A stretch of 64,000 nt of DNA from Tipula vernalis (taxonomy: Eukaryota; Arthropoda; Insecta; Diptera; Tipulidae), in contig OY282560.1 in assembly GCA_958295665.1 (NCBI GenBank), positions 25,007,653-25,071,652 on the forward strand, read 5' to 3'. The position numbers and the translations under genes are program-made. The number at the start of each line of letters is the position of its first letter. Within the stretch, counting starts at the first letter, position 1. This document shows, piece by piece, positions 52,435-64,000 of this stretch. Below the pieces are notes generated by a model that ran no database searches, was not told the DNA's origin, and saw only the letters and a list, made by a program, of their open reading frames with translations.

Positions 52435-54938
52435 ATACTGTTAAAGTTAGCCGAAAGTTGCTAGCCGAAAGTGAAAAGTCGATAATGCAGATTGTGTTAG
52501 TTCTGTCGAAAGTAAAAAAAATGGTAAAGCAGATTATCTAATCCCAGCCGAAAGTAAAAAGTCGATAATGCAGATTATGGTATAACATTCAAGCCGGAAA
52601 TAAAAAATTTTGTAGTTATCAGCCGAAAGTAAATAGGATACATAGCAATCTATAAATATAAATTTTTGTAAATATATTTACGTGTAAAACTTTGCTTCGT
52701 AGAAAATATCGGAAAATCAGAAGAATATACAAAATTGGAATAAAATCAGCCTCTAGAGTACATATCTGAAGCTGAATCGTTTTTATGTGATTTGTCAATA
52801 GCTGTCGAATTAATAAATTATGTTAAAGTGTTATGTCTGGAGATGAATTGAATTGAAGTAATTTATCAATAGCTATTGCAGGGAAAAAAATCAGTACAAG
52901 TTTCCCGTGGGAAATCTTGGAAAATTCAAAAAAGTTTCCAGCCGAAAGTAAGAAATGGATGAATAGAATCAGCCTCTAGAGTGTTATAACTGGAGATGGA
53001 TGGATTGATGTGACTTTTCAATAGCTATCGCAGGAAAAAAATTCAGTTCTAGTTTCCCGTGGGAAATCCCGGAAAACTAGATTTTCCAAAAATTATTAGA
53101 AAATTTGTATAAAATTAGGCTCTAGAGTGTTATGTCTGGAGATGGATTCAATTGATGTGATTACTCAATAGCTATAGCAGAAAAAAAATTCAGTCCAACT
53201 TTCCTGTAGGAAATCTCGGAAAATTCGTTTTTCCGATTTCGGAAAATTTTCTAATAATTTTTGAAAATCGAATTTTGATTTTTTTCATGCGATAGCTATT
53301 GACAAGTCATATCAATCCAATCTATCTCCAGACATAACACTTTAAAGGCTGATTTTATAAAAATTTTCTAATATTTTTTGGAAAATCGAATTTTCCGAGA
53401 TTTTCCACGATAAACTTGAACTGAATTTGTTTCCTGCAATAGCTATTGAGTAATCACATCAATTGAATCTATCTCCAGACATAACACTCTAGAGGCTGAT
53501 TTTATACAAATTTTCTAATAATTTTTGGGAAATCGAATTTTCCGAGATTTCCCACGGGAAACTTGAACTGAATTTTTTTCCTGCGATAGTTATTGAGTAA
53601 TCACATCAATTAAATCCATCTCCAGACATAATATTCTAGAGGCTGATTTTATACAAATTTTATAATAATTTTTGGAAAATCGAATTTCCCGAGATTTCCC
53701 ACGGGAAACTTGAACTGAATTTTTTTCCTGCGATAGCTATTGAGTAATCACATCAATTAAAACCATCTCCAGACATAACACTCTAGAGGCTGATTTTATT
53801 CATCCATTTCTTACTTTTGGCTGGAAAATTTTTTGAATTTTCCGAGATTTCCCACGGGAAACTTGAACTAAATTATTTTCCTGCGATAGCTATTGACAAG
53901 TCACTTCAATCCAATCCATCTCCAGGCATAACATTCTAGAGGCTGATTTAATTCAACAATTTCCTTCTTTCGGCTGGAAACTTTTTGAATTTTCCGAGAT
54001 TTCCCACGGGAAACTTGAACTGAATTTTTTTCCTGAGATGGCTATTGACAAGTCACATTAATCCAATCCATCTCCAGACATAACACTTTAGAAGCTGATT
54101 TTATTCATCCATTTCTTACTTTCGGCTGGAAACTTTTTTGAATTTTCCGAGATTTCCCACGGGAAACTTGAACTGAATTTTTTTCCTGCGATAGTTATTA
54201 AGTAATCACATCAATTGAATCCATCTCCAGACACAACACTTTAAAAGCTGATTTTTTACAAAATTTCTTATATATTTTGGAAAATCGAATTTTCCGAGAT
54301 TTCCCACGGGAAACTTGAACTGAATTTTTTTCCTGCAATAGCTATTGAGTAATCACATCAATTGAATCCATCTCCAAACATAACACTCTATAGGCTGATT
54401 TTATACAAATTTTCTAATAATTTTTGGAAAATCGAATTTTCCGAGATTTCCCACGGGAAACTTGAACTGAATTTTTTTCCTGCGATAGCTATTGTAAAGT
54501 TACATCAATTGAATTCATCTCCAGGCATAACACTTTAGAGGCTTTTTTTATTCATCCATTTCTTACTTTCGGCTGGAAATTTTTTTGAATTTTCCGAGAT
54601 TTCCCACGGGAAACTTGAACTGAATTTTTTTCCTGCGATAGCTATTGACAAGTCACATCATCCAATCCATCTCTAGACATGACACTCTAGAGGCTGATTC
54701 TATTCATCCATTTCTTACTTTCGGCTGGAAATTTTTTTGAATTTTCCGAGATTTCCCAGGGGAAACTTGAACTGAATTTTTTTCCTGCGATAGCTATTGA
54801 CAAGTGACATCAATCCAACCTATCTCCAGACATAACATTCTAGAGGCTGATTTATTTTCGGCTGGAATGTCAATCACATAATCTGCATTATCGACTTTTC
54901 ACTTTCGGCTGGAAACTTTCGGCTAACTTTAACAGGGT
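52435..54938. mobile_element. FB-2: expanded foldback (MULE-like) element, 2504 bp, with 9-bp target duplication
   Basis: Same termini as FB-1 (ATACTGTTAAAGTTAGCC left; ACCCTGTTAAAGTTAGCC right, reverse-complemented). Flanked by CATTCCGAC (52426-52434) and CATTTCGAC (54939-54947), a 9-bp duplication with one mismatch. The right arm holds ten tandem units, with GATTTCCCACGGGAAACTTG starting near 53399, 53546, 53693, 53846, 53998, 54151, 54298, 54445, 54598 and 54750, so units of 147 and 152-153 bp are mixed. The left arm carries about three units in the opposite orientation. The two unit lengths correspond to two alternative spacer segments (TACAAATTTTCTAATAA versus TTCTTACTTTCGGCTGG). No open frame. 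Confidence 0.9.
53399..54800. repeat. Tandem array of 147/153-bp units in the right arm of FB-2
   Basis: Each unit contains, in order, TTTTCCGAGATTTCCCACGG, AACTTGAACTGAATTT, CCTGCGATAGCTATTG, a TCACATCAAT segment, CCATCTCCAGACATAACA and CTCTAGAGGCTGATTTTAT, then one of two spacers. GATTTCCC...GGGAAA is a near-palindrome within the unit. Unequal exchange between units is the simplest explanation for expansion relative to FB-1. Confidence 0.88.
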
Positions 54939-54949
54939 CATTTCGACGA

Positions 54950-57900
54950 CGTTGGAACGTTTAGAGGATTCGAATACTTGGACGACGCTTAGTTTTGTCT
55001 GAATCGTTAGGGCAGCATCTGATTAATTTGAGAATTAATTTGCATGTTAACTGAAACAATCGCTAATTTGTTTGCAATAGAATTAGATTTTTGGTTAATT
55101 TTGTTGATCAAAATGGTATTAGAACAAGCGTGTAAAAAGTGTAAAACAGTTAAAATCATTTTTGCAGGTTTGTCGTTGTTACCGTAACTTCGTGCCACGA
55201 TTCTCCGACATTTCCAGACACGATTCCAGATCTTTGTCGAATTAAACAAAAAGAATATTGATTTTAGGTGAATTGAAGTACATCGTTTATTATTTGATAA
55301 GCTAAAGACTTTCTTGATCACTGTTCCAATTTTATAAACTACCAAACCCTATATAATGCGCTGTTTAACTGCAGGGCACAAATGTGAATCGTAATGAAGC
55401 GAGCTAAATTACAGTACCGCGTCTATCAAGCACTTGAATAATTGTTGACACTAAAACCGCCAACAGGTCTTGTGGCCCGAATACCTTAGAATAGCAGATT
55501 TCTTTAAATCGAGCGGTTTACTAAAAACCATACGTTGTAACAACGGTTCGAGGTAATAAACTTTGATTTTTTCACGCCACAAGATATTTCAACTACTTGA
55601 AGCGACATTTTCTCAAGGCACTATATCAAGGTGTTTTATTTCGATAATGGCCTGGGATGGGAACGGATAGTGTTGGCTGATGAACCTTTTTATTTTGTCT
55701 GGGATGAAAAGCTGGGACAACTTCAAATGGTTTGTTGTGAGAAACTCTGTTTGACTTTTTTCACCTGCTGGTCTACCGCTAGGACGACAACATCGTCCTA
55801 AGGGTCAATTAACGTGGGTGCGAGAATTACGGTGCAGTTTCTCACGACAAACATTTTAGTATCAAAAATAAGTTTATTGAATTAGAATTAGAATTATTTA
55901 AGAACTTATAAGCAAATTGAAAAGTTGTGAAACAGATACAATGGTGGAGAGGTGATACGATAACATGATGTGCTGGTCTTCAGTTCAATCCCCTTCCGCC
56001 GATCAAACAAATTAATTTTTCTTGTTTAATATTTATAAATTTTTTATTTGACGGTTGCTTTTTAGTTATGTTTGAATGTTATCTGAACTGATCAAATCTA
56101 GAAAATTTCCATTAGAGCTTATTTGTTCTCGCTCACTACATTCAAACAAAAAACGTAACTATTTTAAATATTGTAACAGGAATTTGTATATAACCTCGCG
56201 AAATAATTAATCAACAATTCCTGGTACCAATACTGGTGTTAGCCGAACATGACCCCTGTAACCCGATTTCGTAATAAAATAATTAACGAGTAACGTGTTT
56301 TTATTTTAGTGAAGGCATCGGTCAGAAATGTCTCGGTCAGAATTATTTACTTACCACGGTTTTCACTAACCTTAAATAACGTCATTTAGAAAAAGGTAAG
56401 TAAAAACTAAGCTCAACCATATTTGTCTTGTTAAGATGTCTGAAAACTATATTGGTACGAGTATGTCTGTTTGTATTATATTGTGATAATGTGAAGTTAA
56501 CTAAAACTAGGCAAAACAATATGGGTTTATAAAGGAAGTACCAATCTACTCACTTTGTTTGTTTTGTTATTAAAACAAATCCAAGTGGGATCAATATTTT
56601 TCCAAATATACCATTTTCATATATTTTCTTTTGACTGCTACACTATACCACAAGTTGTTTCTGCTACGACATACAAACATAGTTACAAGAAACTTATTAT
56701 TATTTCGATTTGTTTCAATATGTTACGACCGTATAACGAATGAACCAACTGAATATTATGAAATGATTTTAGTTTTCATTTAATGTAATATAATACGAAG
56801 AGGGAAAATTCAATTTTTCTCCAAAGTATTTTTTTGCCGAAGAATAAACCCAAACGATAATTTGGTAATTTAAAATTAAATTTATGATTATTATTACCAT
56901 AGAATATAGCTCTTTGTATTTGTGTGTATACACCATGTGTGTTTAGCAATGTGTTTTTTGAAAGAATTTCTGGGTTCGCACGTTACATATTTGTTTATTT
57001 GGAATAAATTTAGGGTTCCAATAATATTCAACGCCTCAAGATATTATTATTTAAGAATGGTTCAAACAATATCGATTTTAATTTTTTCTTTTAAAATTGT
57101 GCTTGGATTTGTAAAAATAATTTATTAATTTAAACGTAGGGATAATCAAGCGTAAGGTCTTTTTTTTAAAATAAAATATCCTTGTCACCCTGTATTAACC
57201 CAAGCTTTAATAACACGCATTGTTATATAGAAAAGAAAAAAATATTTTCTCTCCAGATACAGAAATCCTATTTGGCCCGACTTAACTAACGTGTTCGAGT
57301 AAATTCTAAATAAATCGTAATGATTTATTGACAACAACAAAAAACAAGCTCGATTTATAATTTGTATTTTTGTATTTACGAGCATAGTGTATGTGTAATA
57401 ATATGTTAACATGACCGCGCTACCAACATTTGACATAGGTTTAATTACTTATCCTCTTTTAAAATTGGAACAATCAACATGGACCAACGGCGTCCGTTCC
57501 GTCTATTAGTATCATTTGGGATTTTACTCAACATAAACAATAAACAACAACTGACCTAACATTAAAAAAAAAAATGGTTTTGCACGACATGTTGTTTTGT
57601 TTTTTTAATTAAATATTCAGAGAGTTTGTGTATGGTACATTTCGGTAATTTTGAAAAGAAGTTCTCAAAAGCTCAAGTTTGTTTTCTAACAAACCCCGGA
57701 ATCAATAAGTTCTATAAGTCGTAGTAACTCTAATAGAACATAAACTGAATCTTTTTTTGGGTACAGCAAGTAAAATGCTAACCTTGTCAAATAGAGTTTA
57801 GTAAATCGTAAATTTGTTTCCTATACATATATAGTCTACGGTATGTATATCTAGTTTCTTAAGTTTACCAACAAAATAATCAAAATGAATAACAAATTAA

Positions 57901-59560
57901 ATTAAATTACGATCTAATAAAATATTAAATTTGTTTTTCCAAATTTTTATTCGATTTTCTCTTTTTTCATGTACGAATGATATAACCACAGCAAATTCTA
58001 CCAAAAACCCGCACCTTGATATATCAGTTATATAGATACCGTATATAAATAGCCATAGCCATAGTTCTTCGGTAAATATATGTATACTTTAGTAGCTATT
58101 TATAAAATATAAAAAGTTTCAAGTAAACAAGAGGAACAACGAAAAGTTTTGAGAATTTATGATAAGAATGAGTTCGGATCTAAATAAATTTTGCTTTATT
58201 TCGAACTTCCTATAGATGCTTTTTGAACGATAAAATTTTTATAAACAATACTGTAGAGTAGAGGTTTTATATAAATAACAAAAGACCCAATTATTCGGTT
58301 GTTCTATGGCTGGCCAAGGACAAAACTAACAAAATAACCAAGAACATTTCGAAAAGATAAGAATTTAATTCTGAAGATGAAGATTTTATGTTTTTAACAC
58401 TAAGATGGATGGTCGCGTCATACGAAAAGTATTGCTTGCTACATGATAATAGAAATAGCCGTTGGCGTTTACGCTGAGCAAGTGGCTTTTAGTCATATTT
58501 AATAATAGCGGAAAGAAAACTTTTTCACAAATCAACGGTGGCTGTTTGCTTTCATAATAGTTGGTATAAAATAATAAATTAGCTACAAATATTTCGTTTG
58601 AGTGCAAATGAAGTGGATGAGTAGAAAAATTAAATGATTCAGTGAAACATAATTAAATCAAATATAATTATCCCTAAAAATATAAAGTCTATATAATATC
58701 AAGGAGCTTTTTCTTTAGTCGATAGGAACATGGTTTTTCTATCTGTAATAAAATGTAGCATACTAAAAATTTCGAACTCTAAATTAAGTTGCAACCATAT
58801 TAATTTTGGGAAGTAGTGTGTTTAGTAATTATATTATACGTCTCGAAATTAATTTAATTTGTTTTTCATATTCCAAAATTAGATCTCGACTTCTAAAAAA
58901 TGTTGTCTCTTCCTAATGAAATTTACTCTAACAATACGTTTTGACCTTAACAAAAGCTCCTCAGATCTAAAAAAGGTTGGCGACTCTTTTTGTTTGTTCT
59001 AAACTAAATTTAGGGAGTGGAATTTTAAAAAGTTTTTGAGATCTAAAACTCAAAACACAATTCCCGTGACCTAAGTTAATTCTGAAGGTCAGAAGGTCTC
59101 GATAAACTAAGTTTGCTTAAAAGCCTCAAGAATTTGTTTAAGGTACAAATTTAACTAAGGTGAGGGAGGGGGATAGAAATAGGTTTTGATGTACATATGT
59201 ATTGCGTATACTGAAAGTAGGTATCGAAACCTATTTGTTTAGGATCTAAAAATATCGATTAACTAATTAATTTTTAAGTTTATCTAATTTTTAAGGGCCC
59301 TGAAACGATCAGATTAGGTTCCGAGAGTTTTTGCGAAAACGGTGTTTGGATACCAATATTTAAACTAGTGGTTTCTTCTTTTTCACTCTTATCCTGGTTG
59401 AAGAAACCGAAGGAAACAGAATTGCATTTTTTGCTGTTGTGTATTATTGTCATTATGGTAAAAAATTCTCTTTTGAGTATTTAAAGATCTATTGGAACAA
59501 TAAGGCACCTCGCATATTGCCTCTGACTATTCTCCTTACAATAATGCATGAAGCACATGA
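54950..59560. other. Intergenic AT-rich DNA, no gene recognised
   Basis: Scanned for exons and mobile-element motifs; none supported. Frames at 55007-55345, 56555-56743, 56922-57128, 57185-57436 and 58386-58607 lack motifs and have the composition of the background. A tRNA-like stretch near 55930-56010 is discussed under rejected items. Confidence 0.45.
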
Positions 59561-61144
59561 TTGACATTTTAGAATTTTTATGTAATTTATTTTATTAATT
59601 TAATTAAACCAGATTTAATTAATTAAATTTCTTCTACTTTATTTAGCTTATATAACTCGCTTAATTTATTTAAGTTATTTAATTTAATAAATTACAAGCA
59701 AATTTATTCAAATTGAATTTATATTAGTTTAATTTATTAATTGTACCTAATTTGTTTTATTTGTTTTTTTTTACTTTGAGAAACTTGTTAACTGCTAAAA
59801 GAATTTATATTTATATTGGATGGATTTATATTTTCCGGAATAATTTTTGAAACCTTAAAGAATTGTCGAGTTATTTTAAATCATAACTCAAAATCGACAA
59901 AAATGCAGTTAACTAGTTCACAACAAAAAAAAACACAGATTTAATGGTTTATTTATAAAATTTGTATAATTTGTTTAATTTAAACAATTAATTTACTTAA
60001 GCAAAATTTAAATAAATTTAATTTATCTAATTTCTTATCTATTTGTTTAAATAATTTATTTTATTTTATTCGATTAATTTATTTAATTGTTAAATTTAAT
60101 TATTTAATTTATTTTATTTATTTGGTTTATTTAGTTAATTTGATTTAATACATTTATAAATTGCTTAAGTTATTAAAATCTGTATTTAATTAATTTTTTT
60201 AATGTATTCAAATTAATATAATTATTAAAAATTAAGTTTATTTAATTCATTTAAATTTCAATTCATTGTGTTCAATTATTGTTTATTCAATTTGTTCATT
60301 TAATTTAATTTAACCAGTCAACATTTTCATTTATTAAATTAGTTAAATTTAGTTAATAGAGTTAATTTATTTAGTTTTAGTTTACTAAATTGATTTAATT
60401 TATTTATTCGTTTAAAATATTCAATTATTTAATTCGCTTAGTTTTCATTTATTCAATTCATATTGTATAATTTATATAATTAAGATTATTTGTTTAATTT
60501 ATTTTCGTTATTTAATTGGTTAGTTTATTAAATTTACATAATTTTTTTAGTTTATTTAATTAATTTACATAAACGAGATTAAACTAATTTAATTTATCTA
60601 ATTTCTTATTTATTTGTTTAGTTTATTTTATTTGTTTAATTTATTTAAATGCTCTAATTTATTTTATTTTATTTTACTTAAATTATTTAAGTTTTTATTT
60701 AATTAATTCGTTCAATTTATTCAAATTTAATTTAATTTGCTTAAATTATTTAATAGAGTTATTTTGTTTAGTTTACATGTTGATATTATTTTATATGTTG
60801 TATTTTAATTATTTAATTTATATGATTTGTTTTGTTTACTTAGTTAATTTTCCTAATCAAAATTTAGTTAATTTAATTTATCTAATTTCTTATTTATAGG
60901 TTTAGTTTATTTTATTTGTGTAATTTATTTAATTATTGAATGGCTATAATTTATGTATTGTTTTTAGTTTATTTAATTAATTTAATTCAAATAATTTTTA
61001 AATTATTAATATTTATTAATTTTTCATTTAATTAATTCGTTAAATTTATTCTAATTAATATAATTATATTGAATTAAAAAATTGGTTTTATTCTATTAGT
61101 TTATTTTAGTTGTTTAATTTATTTGGTAAAGTTAATTTATGTTA

Positions 61145-61745
61145 CAGTGGGATTTGGGCGATTATTTTGCAAATTCTTAATTAACTGAAAAACTACTAGC
61201 CAATTTTAAATATTTTTTTTTTTAAATTTACATAGAATAAATATTAACTTACAATTAAATATAAAAAATTATATTTAATTTATAAAAGGAATATTAAAAA
61301 AAAAATAATTTAACTTTTATTTTACAAATAGGCTGTTCAAAATTATAGCACAGTTAATTTCAAAATTCATTTTTAATATTGTTTGTATATAAAGGCTCTA
61401 GGATAGTTCCGATGTGTAAAAGTGGCTCGGAGAGGAGGGTACACGACCAATACTATTCAATAAGAACGCAGATTTGGTTTAATCAAACACAAACAAGATT
61501 AAAAATGAATTTTGAAATTAACTGTGCTATTATTTTGAACAGCCTATTTGTAAAATAAAAGTTTAATTATTTTTTTTTTAATATTCCTTTTATAAATTAA
61601 ATATAATTTTTTATATTTAATTGTAAGCTAATATTTATTCTATGTAAATTTAAAAAAAAAATATTTAAAATTGGCTAGTAGTTTTTCAGTTAATTAAAAA
61701 TTTGTAAAAAAATCACCGACTGTGCTAATTCATTAAATACCACTG
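61145..61745. mobile_element. 601-bp Tc1/mariner-like hairpin MITE with TA target duplication
   Basis: Ends CAGTGG...CCACTG, flanked by TA on both sides (61143-61144 and 61746-61747). The arms are about 225 bp long and nearly identical when folded: AATTAACTGAAAAACTACTA, GCCAATTTTAAATATTT, TTAATTTCAAAATTCATTTT on the left recur reverse-complemented on the right. A unique centre of about 130 bp (CTAGGATAGTTCCGATG, GGCTCGGAGAGGAGGG) is GC-richer than anything nearby. Tc1-type elements insert at TA and often start CAGTG; the class is inferred from that. No transposase frame. Confidence 0.85.
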
Positions 61746-61961
61746 TATGTTTATTTTGTTAACTTAATTTGTTTAATCTAATTATTTTATTTACTGTGAA
61801 AATTATTTAACCTTTAATTTAAAAAATTCGTTTAATTTATTCAATAATTTAACTCATTTAATTTATTTCAGTTATTCAATTTATTTAATTTGTATTGTTT
61901 AATTTAAATTTTATAGATTATTTATTTAATTGATTTTATTATTTGGTATTATTGGTCTTTG

Positions 61962-62218
61962 GTTTATGTAGGTTTATTAATTTTTAACTTATTTATAAAC
62001 ACCATTTGGTACAAAAACAAAACTAAATAATTAAAATTAAATTTTTATTTTTATTTTTTAGCCGAATTTTCGATTTTTTAATTCATTCTCAATGTTTTAA
62101 TTATTTACAACTAAAATATATTATCAAACATTATTTTAAAAAATATTTAGAATACATAATAAAGATAATGTTGTAATTGTGTCTATAAATAAGTTAAAAA
62201 ATAACAAACCTACATAAA
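61962..62218. repeat. Hairpin repeat, copy A (257 bp)
   Basis: Begins TTTATGTAGGTTTATTAA and ends TAACAAACCTACATAAA, with inverted arms continuing through a TTTAACTTATTTATA stretch and an A(C)ACAATT-like word. The centre has GAATTTTCGATTTTTTAA and AAATATTTAGAATA. The same arrangement recurs 1.5 kb downstream. Confidence 0.75.
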
Positions 62219-63506
62219 TTTATTTAATTTATTTCTTTAATTCATTTAGATTACCTAATTTATTTAATTTGTTTTATAATTTTAGTTATTTAATTAAGAA
62301 TTTGTTTAATTTTCTTAAATAATTTACTTAAACAGGGTTTAATTAATTTAATTTTTTATTTCTTTTGTTTAATTAATTTATATTGCTTAATTTGATTAAT
62401 TTATTAATACCTTAAATTATTTAAGCTTTTATAAAGTCTATTCATTTAATTTACTCAACAAAATTTAAATAAAAAAAAAAAATTATTTAATTTATTGTAT
62501 TTGGTAAGTTTATTTTTGTTAGTTTATTTAGTTTGTTTAATTTAGTTATTTGAAAATATTTACTTAGTTAAACCAAATTGAATTTAACAATTTAGCAATT
62601 TATTTTAATTAATTAGTCTAATTTATTTAATAAAGTTAATTTATTTAATTTATTTGGTTTACCTAATTGATTTAATTTAATTTTTTGTATGTCGCTTAAA
62701 TCTAAACTTTTAATTTCATTTAACTTTTATATTAATTAATTTGTTTAATTATTTAAAACACTTAATTTAATTAACTTCCCTTAGATGTTCGCGATACAAA
62801 CTCAAAGAATAAATTTGTTTTCTCCCTTAAAACCTGGTTATTGCAGAATCAAACTTCGGATTTTTTGTTCGTTGTAATCGTTTAAGTATGGCTCGTATTT
62901 ATTGTAATTAGTTACCAGCTCTAACCATATTATTTAAATTGTTCCTAACCTATCTAACGCCCATTTTTTATATTCTTTTTCATTTTACCTTCATTAAAAC
63001 AGTTTTTGGTTCCTCTTTTTTATTGGCTTGTAATTTTTATTTTTAATTCTAGTTACATAATCACCCCTTCCATATTTAATTCGAGTAACATTAAACGAAG
63101 AAATGTCTGCCACTGGGTTTTAGATTCATTAGACATTTCTAATTATTTCAATTTAATGTAACAAATTAATTTGTTATATACATTTAGGCAATCACAGTTT
63201 GGAATTAAATATTTTATTAAAATTTTATAAAAATATATATATAATTATCTCAAAACCTTATTTATAAATATGTTTCTTTGTGAGAGTATATTTTGTAAAA
63301 CTATTTTTAAGGTTTTTTCTAAAGTGTATATGTATATATTAATAATTGAAATAAATAAATAATAAAATTAATAATAAATAAATACAAAATTCGGTTACTC
63401 AATTTATTTAATTTAAAGCAGATTTATTTAATTTGTATTATTTAATTTACATATAGATTATTTATTTAATTTATTTAATTATTTGGTATCAATTATTGGC
63501 CTTTGA

Positions 63507-63827
63507 TTTATGTAGGTTTGTTATTGTTTAACTTATTTATAGACACAATTTGGTGCAAAAACAAAACTAAATGATGCACATTTAATTTATTTTTTTAAAT
63601 TTTCACCTGAATTTTCGATTTTTTAAATCATTGTCAAGGCTTTATTTATTTAAAATAAAATATTTTATCAAAGATTATTATAAAGAATATTTAGAATATA
63701 TAATAAACTTTGTACAAGACTAAAAAATTAAAAATAAATTAAATGTGCATTATTTAGTTTGGTTTATGTGAAATTGTGCCAAATTGTGTCTATAAATAAT
63801 AGTTAAAAAATAACAAACCTACATAAA
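63507..63827. repeat. Hairpin repeat, copy B (321 bp)
   Basis: Same termini as copy A (TTTATGTAGGTTTGTTAT ... ATAACAAACCTACATAAA) and same centre (GAATTTTCGATTTTTTAA, AATATTTAGAATATATAATA). Its arms are longer, also pairing TAAATTAAATGTGCATTATT with its complement near the left end. The left flank (ATTTGGTAT...ATTATTGG) is also shared with copy A, so either the duplicated segment is larger than the hairpin or both inserted into the same repeat. Confidence 0.78.
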
Positions 63828-64000
63828 TTTATTTAATGTATCCAATTATTTTAATTCATTAAAATTACATAATTTATTCAATTAGTTAATTTAGAAAATT
63901 TACAGGTTTTGTTTAATTTTCCTGAATAATTTACTTTAACATGGTTTAATTAATTTAATGTATCTAATTTTTGTTTAATTAATTTATATTATATAACTTG

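Larger units (their letters stand above)
59570..64000. repeat. Low-complexity TTTAATTTATTTAATT region
   Basis: Over 4 kb dominated by degenerate TTTAATTTA/TTTATTTAATT words with no fixed period, continuing to the window edge. It hosts the hairpin elements at 61145-61745, 61962-62218 and 63507-63827. No coding capacity. Confidence 0.75.

Noticed and set aside
53399..54800. Ordinary centromeric satellite
   Set aside because: The array is bounded by inverted termini with a 9-bp target duplication and has opposite-orientation units in the other arm, so it belongs to a foldback element.
55930..56010. tRNA-like stretch with a B-box-like CAGTTCAATCCC and CTTCCGCCG
   Set aside because: No convincing acceptor, D or anticodon stem could be paired; possibly a tRNA-derived SINE scrap but not enough to call.
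55007..58607. Short frames between FB-2 and the low-complexity tract
   Set aside because: Background composition and no motif, start context or splice support.

Overview
The window is AT-rich nuclear DNA from an insect, most likely a fly. The signs are two very short phase-0 introns (54 and 68 bp) in one host-like gene, and a dense layer of decayed LOA/R1-type, Jockey/CR1-type and BEL/Pao retrotransposons mixed with foldback and TA-inserting DNA elements. No bacterial-style operons, CRISPR arrays, rRNA or convincing tRNA genes were seen. Almost every long open frame belongs to a mobile element broken by stops and frameshifts. The species assignment is an inference.

Layout. 1-2470: 5' part of a minus-strand LOA-like element (LOA-1), cut by the window edge. 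2470-7440: mostly featureless, with a doubtful coding relic and a piece of a foldback repeat. 7440-8620: three (TA)n blocks interrupted by a palindromic 159-bp element and a 335-bp pogo/Tigger-like element. 8622-14080: a full-length but dead minus-strand LOA-like element (LOA-2) ending in a TTAGG-type tail. 14.1-16.5 kb: the only apparently intact host gene, a three-exon, 247-codon member of the Lifeguard/Bax-inhibitor-1 (TMBIM) membrane protein family. 17.9-21.5 kb: a Jockey-type C-terminal scrap followed by a BEL/Pao polyprotein relic. 22.4-25.3 kb: a minus-strand Jockey/CR1-type element. 25.3-28.9 kb: AT-rich simple DNA. 28.9-31.8 kb: a second BEL/Pao relic. 33.5-33.8 kb: a small RT scrap. 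37.1-40.1 kb: a minus-strand Jockey-type element with a foldback transposon in its C-terminal coding region. 41.1-46.8 kb: a co-oriented two-gene block consisting of a spliced gene resembling animal 'SAMD3-like' multicopy proteins and, downstream, a long C2H2 plus transposase-like gene, with a 118-bp repeat array at its 3' side. 46.8-48.95 kb: a plus-strand Jockey-type element with a minus-strand Jockey-type fragment inside it. 50.8-51.4 kb: an inverted 15-bp minisatellite. 52.4-54.9 kb: a second, expanded copy of the foldback transposon. 59.6-64 kb: low-complexity TTTAATTTA-type DNA containing a 601-bp Tc1/mariner-like hairpin and two copies of another hairpin repeat.

The strongest new-looking systems are: (1) the foldback family with termini near ACCCTGTTAAAGTTAGCC and 9-bp target duplications at both copies; (2) the two-gene block at 41.7-46.8 kb; and (3) the divergent Lifeguard-like gene, in which a normally conserved Asp is Thr. 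Apart from the host gene the window behaves as a nested transposon graveyard, so there is no pathway-level cooperation to describe beyond protein sets inside each element.
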